Of a stretch of DNA of 6,512 nucleotides, positions 1 to 6,090 are shown in pieces. Below the pieces are notes generated by a model, which did not search any database, was not told the origin of the DNA, and was given only the letters and a program-made list of their open reading frames with translations. Both the position numbers and the translations under genes were made by a program. The stretch comes from Treponema sp. (lineage in GTDB: Bacteria; Spirochaetota; Spirochaetia; Treponematales; Breznakiellaceae): contig JAISSG010000034.1 in the NCBI GenBank assembly GCA_031273185.1, positions 1 to 6,512 on the forward strand. The letters are read 5' to 3'. Within the stretch, counting starts at the first letter, position 1; each line of letters starts with the position of its first letter.

Positions 1-179
1 ACGAAAAAGATTGCCGCCAATACCTGCCGCGGCGGCAGGGGCTTCCTCCCGCCGCCGGGTTTGCGCTGGTAGGTTCTTCCTTCTTCCCGCTTCCGTTCTG
101 GGATAAACGGTTGCGCTACGTCCCACATCTCGTCCGTTAATTCCCAGGCTTTTATCCCTGTCCCTTTATCTCGTTTCAT
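1..179 (-). CDS. IS5-family transposase, N-terminal fragment (cut by window edge)
   Basis: The reading frame starts at ATG 179-177 and runs off the left edge, giving 59 residues. It begins MKRDKGTGIKAWELTDEMWD and goes on to a GRKPLPPRQVLAAIFF stretch. The W-E-L-T-D-E-x-W opening followed by a basic G-R-K-P segment and a V-L-x-x-I-F/L stretch is the usual N-terminus of IS5-group (IS427-like, DUF4096) transposases. These enzymes cut and join the ends of their own element with a DDE active site, and all catalytic residues would lie outside this window. A poor Shine-Dalgarno (AAAAGG, one base from the ATG) precedes it. Whether the rest of the element is intact, and where its terminal repeats lie, cannot be seen. 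The right end of the element is presumably between about 180 and 338. Confidence 0.8.
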   Translation of the reverse strand, partial: MKRDKGTGIKAWELTDEMWDVAQPFIPERKREEGRTYQRKPGGGRKPLPPRQVLAAIFF

Positions 180-259
180 ACCTTTTTTATCGGCTTTTTA
201 TTATTCCCGGATAAGCTCTAAGTTTACCTAAGGGAAGGCAAGCGCGGCTACCACCTTCT

Positions 260-289
260 AAGCGGAGGCTAAACACCTCCGCTTTTTTT
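260..289 (+). terminator. Rho-independent terminator, plus orientation
   Basis: A perfect 9-bp stem, AAGCGGAGG (260-268) with CCTCCGCTT (276-284), encloses a 7-base loop and runs directly into a T-run at 283-289. On the minus strand the stem is preceded by A's and followed by AGAAGG, so it should not work well as an ordinary terminator for the minus-strand operon ending at 339. No plus-strand gene is seen upstream in the window. It may stop plus-strand transcripts leaving the insertion sequence from entering the operon as antisense. Confidence 0.6.
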
Positions 290-338
290 ATCATATATAC
301 AGTAACCCCTGCCTGATCCGCTTGTCGATTGGGCGAGC

Positions 339-1040
339 TTACCCGCCGCAGATGGCCAGCATGTGCGAGAAGGCCTCTCCCTGGCGCCGGTAGGAGAAAA
401 ACCGCGTGTCGCAGCAGGTGCATTCGGGGTGTATGCGTACCGCCGTTACCCCTTCGTCGAGCAGGATGTTTTTGTTCGCCGCCGCAAGGTCGATGTACCA
501 GTTGCCGTCACGGGAAAACGCTGTCGCATGGCCGAATTCGGCGGCGAAAGCTTCCGCGCGCTCGCGGGGAACGGCGTAGCAACAGGGGCGGATGCCGGGC
601 CCCAGAATCGCGCGGGTTGCCTGCGGCGAGGTGCCGTAGCGGGTTTTCATCAGGCGCAGCGCTTCGCGGACTATGCCCGTGCCTTTCCAGCCCGAGTGGC
701 ACACTGCGCGCGCACCCGTGGCCGTATCCCACAGGAAGACGGGCAGGCAGTCCGCGACGGTAACACCGACAAGCGTATCCGGGTCGTTCGTTACCAGGCC
801 GTCGCCGGGGAGTCCGCAGGCCTGTTCCCCGGGGTCCGCCGGCAGGACGAGCCGGGAATGTTCCTGGGAAAGCCAGGCAAAACGCTTTCCCGGAAAGACC
901 CTGGCGATTTCGTTACGCACACGCCGTGGCGGCTCGGGTTTTACGAGCATGTCCCCCAAAGCCGCAAGGGAAAGCAGGGCACGGGGTGCGCCAGCCGGGC
1001 AATCGGGGCCCCAGCTAAGGGGAAACCACGAGGATGTCAT
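339..1040 (-). CDS. pgeF: Peptidoglycan editing factor / YfiH-family purine nucleoside-active enzyme
   Basis: This 233-residue protein has the full set of YfiH (DUF152, 'multicopper polyphenol oxidase laccase', LACC1-like) motifs. They are Q-E-H near residue 61, A-D-C-L-P-V with Cys98, C-H-S-G-W-K-G with His115, L-G-P-G-I-x-x-C-C-Y near 147-155, and the C-terminal H-P-E-C-T-C-C with F-F-S-Y-R-R near 204-219. His61, Cys98 and His115 correspond to the family's metal-binding triad. Family members act on purine nucleosides. E. coli YfiH (PgeF) is linked to keeping wrong amino acids out of position 1 of the peptidoglycan stem. The length is normal and no signal peptide is present, so it should be cytoplasmic. 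The start at 1040 is chosen because GGAGG lies at 1044-1048, although with a short 3-base spacer, and because the open frame further upstream only overlaps the transglycosylase gene. It overlaps that gene by 26 bases, which suggests translational coupling as the last gene of the operon. Confidence 0.9.
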   Translation of the reverse strand: MTSSWFPLSWGPDCPAGAPRALLSLAALGDMLVKPEPPRRVRNEIARVFPGKRFAWLSQEHSRLVLPADPGEQACGLPGDGLVTNDPDTLVGVTVADCLPVFLWDTATGARAVCHSGWKGTGIVREALRLMKTRYGTSPQATRAILGPGIRPCCYAVPRERAEAFAAEFGHATAFSRDGNWYIDLAAANKNILLDEGVTAVRIHPECTCCDTRFFSYRRQGEAFSHMLAICGG

Positions 1041-3009
1041 CTGCCTCCCACAATTCCCGGTACGCAGCCGCCGCTGCCATGACCATTCTGCCGTAATTTC
1101 TGGTTTCGGCAAATTCCACGGCTTCCAGGAAAAGGTCCGGCGGCAGGCTGCCGGAAGCGATGCGCCAGCGGCGGACGCGGTTCATGCCGCCGTTGTACGC
1201 CAGCAAAGCCAGCAAGGGGTCCCCCGTGCGCTCGTTGAGGTAGGCAAGGTAGCTTGCGCCGATGTGAATGTTTGTTGCCGGATCGAGCAGATCGATGCCT
1301 TCGCCGTCCCGGGCGTAGTCGGGGCCTCCCCGGCGGCGGATGCGGGCGGATGCCTCTTCGGCGGTTGCGGGCATGAGCTGGGTAAGGCCGACGGCGCCGG
1401 CGCGGGAGACGGCGCTGGGGTCGAACGCGCTTTCGGTGCGGATAAGGCCGTAGAGCAGCGCCGCATCGACACCCGTTTCCCTGGCGAACTGCCCGACCTG
1501 CTCCCTGAAAGGCCGGGGATGCCATAGCTCCATGTCCCGCCGCGTGATCTGGTATCCGTCCCGCAGGGCGTACAGCGAAATCAGCCGTATGGATTCGAGG
1601 TATTGCCCGGCGGCGCCCAGCGCCTCGGCAAGGCGGCGAAGCTCGTCGGCTGAAAGATCGGCTTCCTCGGCCCTGATGTAACGGGGGGCGAATTTGGCGG
1701 CGTTGTTTGCAAAAAAGCCCAGGAGGAAACGCATCGTCCCGGATTCGCCGCCGCTTGCGATGCCTTGTGCGGGCTGCGGCAGTTTTTCCGGCGCGAGAAA
1801 AGGCTCGCCAAGGGCCGCGGCGCTGGCGGCCCGGTAGTACAAGGCCTTGCCGCCTGCGTTGTAGGCAATGCGCATGTACGCCCTTGCGGGGGTTTCGCTG
1901 GCGGCGGTCGCGGCGCTTTGGGACAGCAGGCTTTTGGCGCGGGCTGTTTCGGCAGGGGAAAAAAGGCCCTCCTCCATCGCCCTGCCGATTATCCAGGCGT
2001 ATTTTGCCGCAGTGCCGGGACGATCCTGGACTAACGCGAATACGCTTAATATGTCATTCCACTGCCGCCGCAGGACCAGTTCCCTTGCCAGCTTGTCCAT
2101 TATGTCGGAAAAGTAACCCTCGTTGCGCCATTGGGGGACATAGGTTGCAAGCCGCGAGATGACTGCGGCAGGACCGGCGGCAAGGGCGGTGTCGAGGATG
2201 TACCAGATGCAGGCATCGGCCTGTTCCGGCGGGCTTTCGGGGGCAAGGGGCAGCGCCCTTGCAAACAGCTCGATGGCTTTGTCGCTGCCGCGCTGCCGGG
2301 CTATGCGCGCCGCGTAAAACAGCAGACGGAAGCGGACAAGGCTCTCACTGCCATCCGAAACGGCTGCCCGTAGCGCCTCCGCCGGCCCCTCGTCCGCTGC
2401 TACGATTTCCTCCCATTCCAGCAGCAGATCCATTCCCTCGCTGCCTGTCGCCGTGTACTGGAAAGCCCTTCCCAGGTCGGCGAGGAGGTCGGGGTGCCGA
2501 AGGAACAGTTCCGGCGAATCCCCAAGCGTGACGCGGAAAAAAAGCAGGGCCTCGCTGTAGAGAGAGCGGGATGCGGCGACGCGCCCGTCGATGGCGGCGT
2601 TCTCGGCATCGGTAAAGAAAGGCCTCAGTTTTCCCAGCGCGTACTGGGCAGCCTCGCCGGGGAACCGGCTGCCGCCGCCGAACGCCAGGGCCAATGCCTT
2701 TTCCCGCTGTGCTGGGTGTTCCATAGCGTCAAGGGCCTCGGCCCAGGCGCCGCCCGCCTTCTTTCGGATCCGTCCCATTGTCGCCGGGGAAAACTTTGCC
2801 CCGGCAAGGCCCAGGCTTAGCAGCTCGGAGGCGGCGACGGACGCGGCGTAGGCATTGTCAGCGCCCAGCGCTTTTTCGAAACGGGCAACCGCTTCTGCCT
2901 GCCTGCCTTCATGCCTTTTTTTGATGCCCTCATACAGGCCGGCCTCCTGTGCCGGGCATGCAGTAAAGCCCAGCAACAGAAGGACGGATACGAGCCTTAT
3001 GCGGCGCAT
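1015..3009 (-). CDS. Slt70-like lytic transglycosylase, probable lipoprotein
   Basis: This 664-residue protein would cleave peptidoglycan glycan strands non-hydrolytically, leaving 1,6-anhydro-muramic ends. The C-terminal part (about 510-650) is a family-1 SLT domain. It has I-R-T-E-S with the catalytic glutamate at about 526, then G-L-T-Q-L-M-P (541-547), A-Y-N-G-G (604-608) and E-T-R-N-Y-G-R (635-641). The long alanine-rich helical N-terminal part (about 25-500) resembles the superhelical U domain of Slt70 and contains TPR-like stretches. Residues 1-18 form a signal peptide ending L-G-F-T-A-C, a loose lipobox of the kind accepted in spirochaetes, so lipidation at Cys18 is likely but not certain. 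The gene starts 38 bases after the LysM gene and has no evident Shine-Dalgarno, so its translation may depend on the upstream gene. Its end overlaps pgeF. Function is confident; the cellular role (turnover, division or flagellar passage) is not determined. Confidence 0.93.
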   Translation of the reverse strand: MRRIRLVSVLLLLGFTACPAQEAGLYEGIKKRHEGRQAEAVARFEKALGADNAYAASVAASELLSLGLAGAKFSPATMGRIRKKAGGAWAEALDAMEHPAQREKALALAFGGGSRFPGEAAQYALGKLRPFFTDAENAAIDGRVAASRSLYSEALLFFRVTLGDSPELFLRHPDLLADLGRAFQYTATGSEGMDLLLEWEEIVAADEGPAEALRAAVSDGSESLVRFRLLFYAARIARQRGSDKAIELFARALPLAPESPPEQADACIWYILDTALAAGPAAVISRLATYVPQWRNEGYFSDIMDKLARELVLRRQWNDILSVFALVQDRPGTAAKYAWIIGRAMEEGLFSPAETARAKSLLSQSAATAASETPARAYMRIAYNAGGKALYYRAASAAALGEPFLAPEKLPQPAQGIASGGESGTMRFLLGFFANNAAKFAPRYIRAEEADLSADELRRLAEALGAAGQYLESIRLISLYALRDGYQITRRDMELWHPRPFREQVGQFARETGVDAALLYGLIRTESAFDPSAVSRAGAVGLTQLMPATAEEASARIRRRGGPDYARDGEGIDLLDPATNIHIGASYLAYLNERTGDPLLALLAYNGGMNRVRRWRIASGSLPPDLFLEAVEFAETRNYGRMVMAAAAAYRELWEADDILVVSP

Positions 3010-3047
3010 TGGCGTGTCGGCGTTGCGGCGCGGCGCAGGTACTGCCG

Positions 3048-3977
3048 CTAGTTTAACGGGGGGATCCTGATATTCCTGCCCGCTATGATATGATCAGGGT
3101 TGGAGATGTTGTTGTACCGAGCAATCCTTGGGTACAGCCAGGGGTTCCGGTAAAACGCCGCGGAAATGTCCCAAAGGGTATCGCCCCAGCGTATCTGGTA
3201 CACCACGCCGTTTCTCGGTATGACCGCCGGGACACTGTATGAGGCAACCGGCGGGGCCGGGCGGGTTTGCTGGACTGCCTGGGGACGCGCCGGAGGCGGG
3301 GCAGTGGGCGCCAGGATGACCGGCGGGGCTTCGGCTCTTTCCGGCTGTGCTGGCGGCGGGGCCTCGACTCTTTCAGGCTGCGAAATCGGCGGCTGCCGGG
3401 GCGGCAGGTAGGCGTAGGGTTTGCTTGGCCAGAGCCTCTCCTTCCCGCCGAGGAGGAAAAACCACAGCACGGCAATCGCTATAGCGACAACCAGCGTGGC
3501 AAGGCCCATGATAATCCAGGGGAATTTTCGGCCTTCTTCCTTTTTCTCCCCTTCGCCGCTGTACAGGCTGGAAGGGGCTTCCCGCTGGCGGCCTCCAAGG
3601 TCAAAACCTGAAAAACCATCCTCCTGGCTGGCGGTGCCTATTGTTTTCAGCGAAACGTTGAGCGTGTGGTGCTCGTTGCCCGCGCCGATGTCAAGATCGT
3701 AGGCGTCTGCGGCAATGTTGCCCTCCTCGTCGCAGGAAACAACCATCTCGATGGAAGGCTCGCCTTTGGGCAAGGGCCGGATGTCCTCCACTACCATGCT
3801 CCCGATGTACTGGGCGTCGAGCATGGACTTCGAAAGGCTCCTGAAAAGGTCTATCTGCACGTTTTTCTGCCCATCGTGGACAGTGGTGAGGACAAGCCGT
3901 TTTTTTAAGGGGGGATTCTCCTGTAAAATGAAATAAAAATCACCGTTGGCGATTTTAATACCAATAATTCCTGCCAT
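3048..3977 (-). CDS. Membrane-anchored LysM protein with N-terminal Hsp70-like beta domain
   Basis: This 309-residue protein has four parts. Residues 1 to about 115 contain L-T-T-V-H-D-G-Q-x-x-V-Q-I-D-L, then D-I-R-P-L-P-K-G-E-P-S-I-E-M and D-E-E-G-N-I-A-A. This order matches the substrate-binding beta sandwich of Hsp70 (DnaK) without the ATPase. After a charged linker, a single hydrophobic segment (about 153-176) crosses the membrane. A Pro/Ala-rich linker follows (about 186-252), including two near-copies of an 11-residue unit QPER(V/A)EAPP. Residues 258-306 are a LysM domain (V-Y-Q-I-R-W-G-D-T-L-W-D-I-S...N-x-I-x-x-P-D-x-I-x-x-G...I-R-I-P), which binds N-acetylglucosamine-containing glycan. 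The likely topology is Hsp70-like domain inside and LysM in the periplasm. The start at 3977 is preferred over the longer frame (to 4058) because an AAGGAGC ribosome site sits 8 bases upstream. It is the first gene of the operon with the transglycosylase. Confidence 0.88.
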   Translation of the reverse strand: MAGIIGIKIANGDFYFILQENPPLKKRLVLTTVHDGQKNVQIDLFRSLSKSMLDAQYIGSMVVEDIRPLPKGEPSIEMVVSCDEEGNIAADAYDLDIGAGNEHHTLNVSLKTIGTASQEDGFSGFDLGGRQREAPSSLYSGEGEKKEEGRKFPWIIMGLATLVVAIAIAVLWFFLLGGKERLWPSKPYAYLPPRQPPISQPERVEAPPPAQPERAEAPPVILAPTAPPPARPQAVQQTRPAPPVASYSVPAVIPRNGVVYQIRWGDTLWDISAAFYRNPWLYPRIARYNNISNPDHIIAGRNIRIPPLN

Positions 3978-3984
3978 CGAACAA

Positions 3985-3991
3985 GCTCCTT
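3985..3991 (-). promoter_or_regulatory. Ribosome binding site deciding the LysM gene start
   Basis: AAGGAGC on the minus strand leaves 8 bases between its AGGAG core and the ATG at 3977-3975. It is the only strong Shine-Dalgarno among the minus-strand genes here. It supports the 3977 start over the 27-residue extension. Confidence 0.75.
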
Positions 3992-4023
3992 GGGCAAAAA
4001 CCCGCCTTTGCAAAATTTGGAAA

Positions 4024-4070
4024 GGGATTACCCCATTGCAAATGCCCGGCGATGTCACGCGGGTAATCCC
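4024..4070. repeat. Perfect 10-bp inverted repeat in the divergent intergenic region
   Basis: GGGATTACCC (4024-4033) and GGGTAATCCC (4061-4070) are exact reverse complements separated by 27 bases. They lie between the divergent LysM and TPR genes. They could be paired operator half-sites for a regulator of both genes, or a 10-bp stem in the leader of the LysM transcript. There is no T-run, so it is not a terminator. No known regulator is recognised from the motif. Confidence 0.6.
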
Positions 4071-4080
4071 CTGTTTTCAA
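4052..4080 (-). promoter_or_regulatory. Possible promoter for the LysM operon
   Basis: On the minus strand, TTGAAA (4080-4075) is followed after 17 bases by TGACAT (4057-4052). The -35 is good and the -10 matches the consensus at only three of six bases. One arm of the inverted repeat (4061-4070) falls inside the spacer, where a bound regulator would interfere with polymerase. This is a weak prediction. Confidence 0.25.
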
Positions 4081-4138
4081 TTTATCGGTAAATTCGGTGT
4101 TTTATAAAAGCGAAAAACAACCGATAATTGACAGTAAG

Positions 4139-5521
4139 ATGAATATGCTCCCTATTCTAATTGCAGTTTTCTTCCTCGCGGTTGTCGTGGTTGTGTTCAT
4201 CCTGTTCATGGGGCGGACGAAGGGTGACGACGGAAAAAAACACTCAAAAAACCGGGATGCCAGAATACAGGAAGCAAACAAGCGCCTCGCCCAGAATCCC
4301 CTTGACCCGCATGCCCTTAATACCCTAGGCGAGATCTACTACGAGGAAGGTTCCTGGGAACGGGCGATGAAAACCTACGAGACGCTGTCCGACCTGGTTG
4401 CCAGGAACCATGCCCACGGCATTGACAGCTTTGAAGTGTACTGCCGCTACGCGCTTTCCGCCCTCAAGCTCAACTTGCCCGACCAGGCCTACAAGGGCTT
4501 CACCATGGCGCGCGCCCTGAAGGATAACAATTTTGAGGTTAACTACAACCTGGGGGTACTGGAATTTGACCAGAAAAACTATGAAAAGGCGATACAGTTC
4601 CTCCAGAAGGCGCGCACGCTGAATCCGGAAAGCCCGCCCACCCTCCGCTACATGGGCCACGCGCTCTTCAGGCTGAAAAAACCCAAAGAGGCGATGAGCT
4701 TCATCCGCAAGGCAATCGACCTTGCCCCGGACGACAAGGAATCCCTGTATACCCTTGCTGAATGCTACTACGAGGCAAACCAGACCGATCAGGCCCTGCG
4801 TATTTTCGGCCACCTGCGCCCGGATCCGGCGATGGGTCCCAGCGCCTGCCTTGCCTCGGGGACGATACATGTCGATATCCGCCGCAACGACCTTGCCATA
4901 CAGGATTTCGAGATGGGACTAAAGCACGAAAACATCAAGCCCGACACCCTGGCGGAACTGCGCTACTACCTCGCCACGACCTACATCAAGGAGAACGAGA
5001 TAACCAAGGCCCTTGGCCTTCTCAGGCTCTTGCAGACAGCCAACCCCTCGTACAAAGACGTCAACGTGCTATTGGGCAAGTACCAGGAGCTCAACGCCAA
5101 CAAAAACCTCCAGATTTTCCTGATGGCCTCGTCCGCCGATTTTGTCGCCCTGTGCCGCAAGATCGTCATGACCTATTTTGTCCGCGCCAAGGTGAAGATA
5201 ACCAACATTTCGGTCAACAAGAACGAGTGGGCCGACATTCTGGCCGAGGTCAACACGCCCAAGTGGTCGGACTTGATCATGTTTCGGTTCATACGCACCC
5301 AGGGTTCCATCGGGGAGCTGATAGTCCGCGACTTCCATTCCCATCTGAAAGAAGTGAAGGCAGGCAAGGGCGTATGCATCACCGTGGGGACCTATACCGA
5401 AGAGGCAAGGCGCTACACCGAGGCCCGCCTCATCGATCTGATAGAAAAGGAACGCCTTACCGCACTCCTGAACACCGTTGACGCAAAAGCCGCCGCCCTG
5501 ACAGCCGGAAGGAAAAAGTAG
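4139..5521 (+). CDS. Membrane-anchored TPR protein with C-terminal Mrr-like (restriction endonuclease-fold) domain
   Basis: From the ATG at 4139 this is a 460-residue protein. Residues 3-24 are one hydrophobic membrane anchor, followed by a basic segment (26-50), so the rest should face the cytoplasm. TPR units run from about 57 to 302. The clearest are at 134-167 (N-Y-N-L-G-V...Y-E-K-A-I-Q-F...L-N-P) and 168-198 (Y-M-G-H-A-L...A-I-D-L-A-P). Residues about 333-450 resemble the Mrr catalytic domain: W-A-D-I-L-A-E-V (363-371), then I-G-E-L-I-V-R-D-F-H, G-K-G-V-C-I-T-V-G-T-Y-T-E-E-A-R-R, and I-D-L-I-E-K-E-R-L. Asp366 is kept, but the usual Q/E-x-K position reads Phe382-Arg383-Phe384, so nuclease activity is unlikely. 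The TPRs and this domain suggest a scaffold or binding role; the partner is unknown. A GTG at 4097 would add 14 hydrophilic residues. Neither start has a good Shine-Dalgarno, and TATAAA at 4103-4108 could be a -10 that favours 4139. Confidence 0.85.
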   Translation: MNMLPILIAVFFLAVVVVVFILFMGRTKGDDGKKHSKNRDARIQEANKRLAQNPLDPHALNTLGEIYYEEGSWERAMKTYETLSDLVARNHAHGIDSFEVYCRYALSALKLNLPDQAYKGFTMARALKDNNFEVNYNLGVLEFDQKNYEKAIQFLQKARTLNPESPPTLRYMGHALFRLKKPKEAMSFIRKAIDLAPDDKESLYTLAECYYEANQTDQALRIFGHLRPDPAMGPSACLASGTIHVDIRRNDLAIQDFEMGLKHENIKPDTLAELRYYLATTYIKENEITKALGLLRLLQTANPSYKDVNVLLGKYQELNANKNLQIFLMASSADFVALCRKIVMTYFVRAKVKITNISVNKNEWADILAEVNTPKWSDLIMFRFIRTQGSIGELIVRDFHSHLKEVKAGKGVCITVGTYTEEARRYTEARLIDLIEKERLTALLNTVDAKAAALTAGRKK

Positions 5522-5619
5522 CGTAAAAGTTACTTTCGCGGAGAGCTGTCGGTGATCCGTAAGCCATGCGCCTTTTCCATGATTTTTTTCAGGGTAAGAA
5601 ATAATAAGTAAACGCCGAT

Positions 5620-5686
5620 GGGGCCAGACGCAACATCATAAATGTTGTCCAACCCCGCTCATGATTACTCAGGAGTATGCTTTATT
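5620..5686 (-). ncRNA. Candidate small non-coding RNA (5' part)
   Basis: Transcription from the promoter at 5693-5721 would start near 5686 on the minus strand. About 30 bases in, the RNA can fold a long hairpin from 5656 to 5620. It pairs GGGG-UUGGA-CAACAU with AUGUUG-(CG bulge)-UCUGG-CCCC around a 5-base loop. Three of the pairs are G-U in this strand and would be A-C mismatches in the other, so the fold favours minus-strand RNA. No open frame of useful length follows; only peptides of 8-16 codons without ribosome sites are present. The 3' end is not defined, and a transcript running on would become antisense to the end of the TPR gene. No known RNA family is recognised. Confidence 0.35.
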
Positions 5687-5743
5687 ACTCTAATTCTATA
5701 TAGGGTAAGGAATTATGTCAAGTCTTTTTACTCATAACTACTC
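5666..5743. repeat. Cluster of TACTC motifs around the minus-strand promoter
   Basis: TACTC occurs at 5666-5670, 5686-5690, 5729-5733 and 5739-5743, with an inverted copy GAGTA at 5673-5677 that makes the dyad TACTC-AG-GAGTA. Two of the spacings are 20 and 10 bases, which fits sites on one face of the helix. In addition TTACTCTA (5685-5692) and TAGGGTAA (5701-5708) form an imperfect dyad around the -10 element. The arrangement looks like a multi-site operator, but no regulator is identified. Confidence 0.4.
5693..5721 (-). promoter_or_regulatory. Sigma70-type promoter, minus strand
   Basis: On the minus strand TTGACA (5721-5716) is a perfect -35, followed by exactly 17 bases and TAGAAT (5698-5693), five of six matches to the -10 consensus. 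It is the best promoter match in the window. It points at the 3' end of the TPR gene, where no protein gene exists on that strand. Confidence 0.55.
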
Positions 5744-5771
5744 ACTACATATCACCAGTATTCAAATAACA

Positions 5772-5792
5772 TGATGTCATTCCTGATGTCAT
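5772..5792. repeat. Tandem 9-bp direct repeat TGATGTCAT
   Basis: TGATGTCAT occurs at 5772-5780 and 5784-5792, a 12-base period. With the preceding A the first copy reads ATGATGTCAT, which has inverted arms ATGA and TCAT. It may be a small operator or chance in AT-rich DNA. Confidence 0.3.
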
Positions 5793-6010
5793 AAAAATAC
5801 AAGTTTTATTTATACACTTCAAAACAGTATTTTTTCACACCGCAAACCCCCAGAAAAAAACCTTCCAGAACGCTTACAGAAGCCCGTAGAGCCGTCCGAA
5901 ACCCCCTCGCCGTATCATTACCTTTTTGCTTTCAAGGCCCTTTACAGCCCGTTTTTAGCGTTTCGGTATATAATGTCACATAACGATAAAGGAACCCAAG
6001 AAAAATGGTC

Positions 6011-6029
6011 AAAATTGCTTCGCAATTTT
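6011..6029. repeat. 8-bp palindromic stem with 3-base loop
   Basis: AAAATTGC (6011-6018) and GCAATTTT (6022-6029) are perfect reverse complements around TTC. The stem is followed by CCC and not by T's, so it is not a terminator. It is the first of several hairpins before the IS630 remnant. Confidence 0.5.
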
Positions 6030-6090
6030 CCCAAATCATCAACGCCGCCCTTTTTGCGCCGCCGTTTCCCCGTCATAAAAACCAGCCGGA

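Noticed and set aside
3978..4058. 27-residue N-terminal extension of the LysM protein
   Set aside because: It has no ribosome site, it covers the inverted repeat, and the internal ATG at 3977 has a well-spaced AAGGAGC.
5560..5589. Terminator after the TPR gene (CATG stem followed by seven T's)
   Set aside because: The stem is only 4 bp around a 9-base loop, too weak to call.
5620..5656. Hairpin considered as an integron attC site, since GTTGGAC fits the GTTRRRY core on the minus strand
   Set aside because: No RYYYAAC partner lies at the right distance upstream on the same strand, and no cassette gene or integrase is present.
5715..5774. Short plus-strand frame of 19 codons starting after TAAGGA
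   Set aside because: The spacing from AAGGA to ATG is too short, the peptide is featureless, and the start overlaps the -35 of the opposite promoter. Nothing beyond the weak ribosome site supports it.
5666..5792. CRISPR array or phage attachment site in the AT-rich repeats
   Set aside because: The repeats are 5-9 bases with irregular spacing; no 20-40 base repeats or regular spacers are present and no integrase is nearby.
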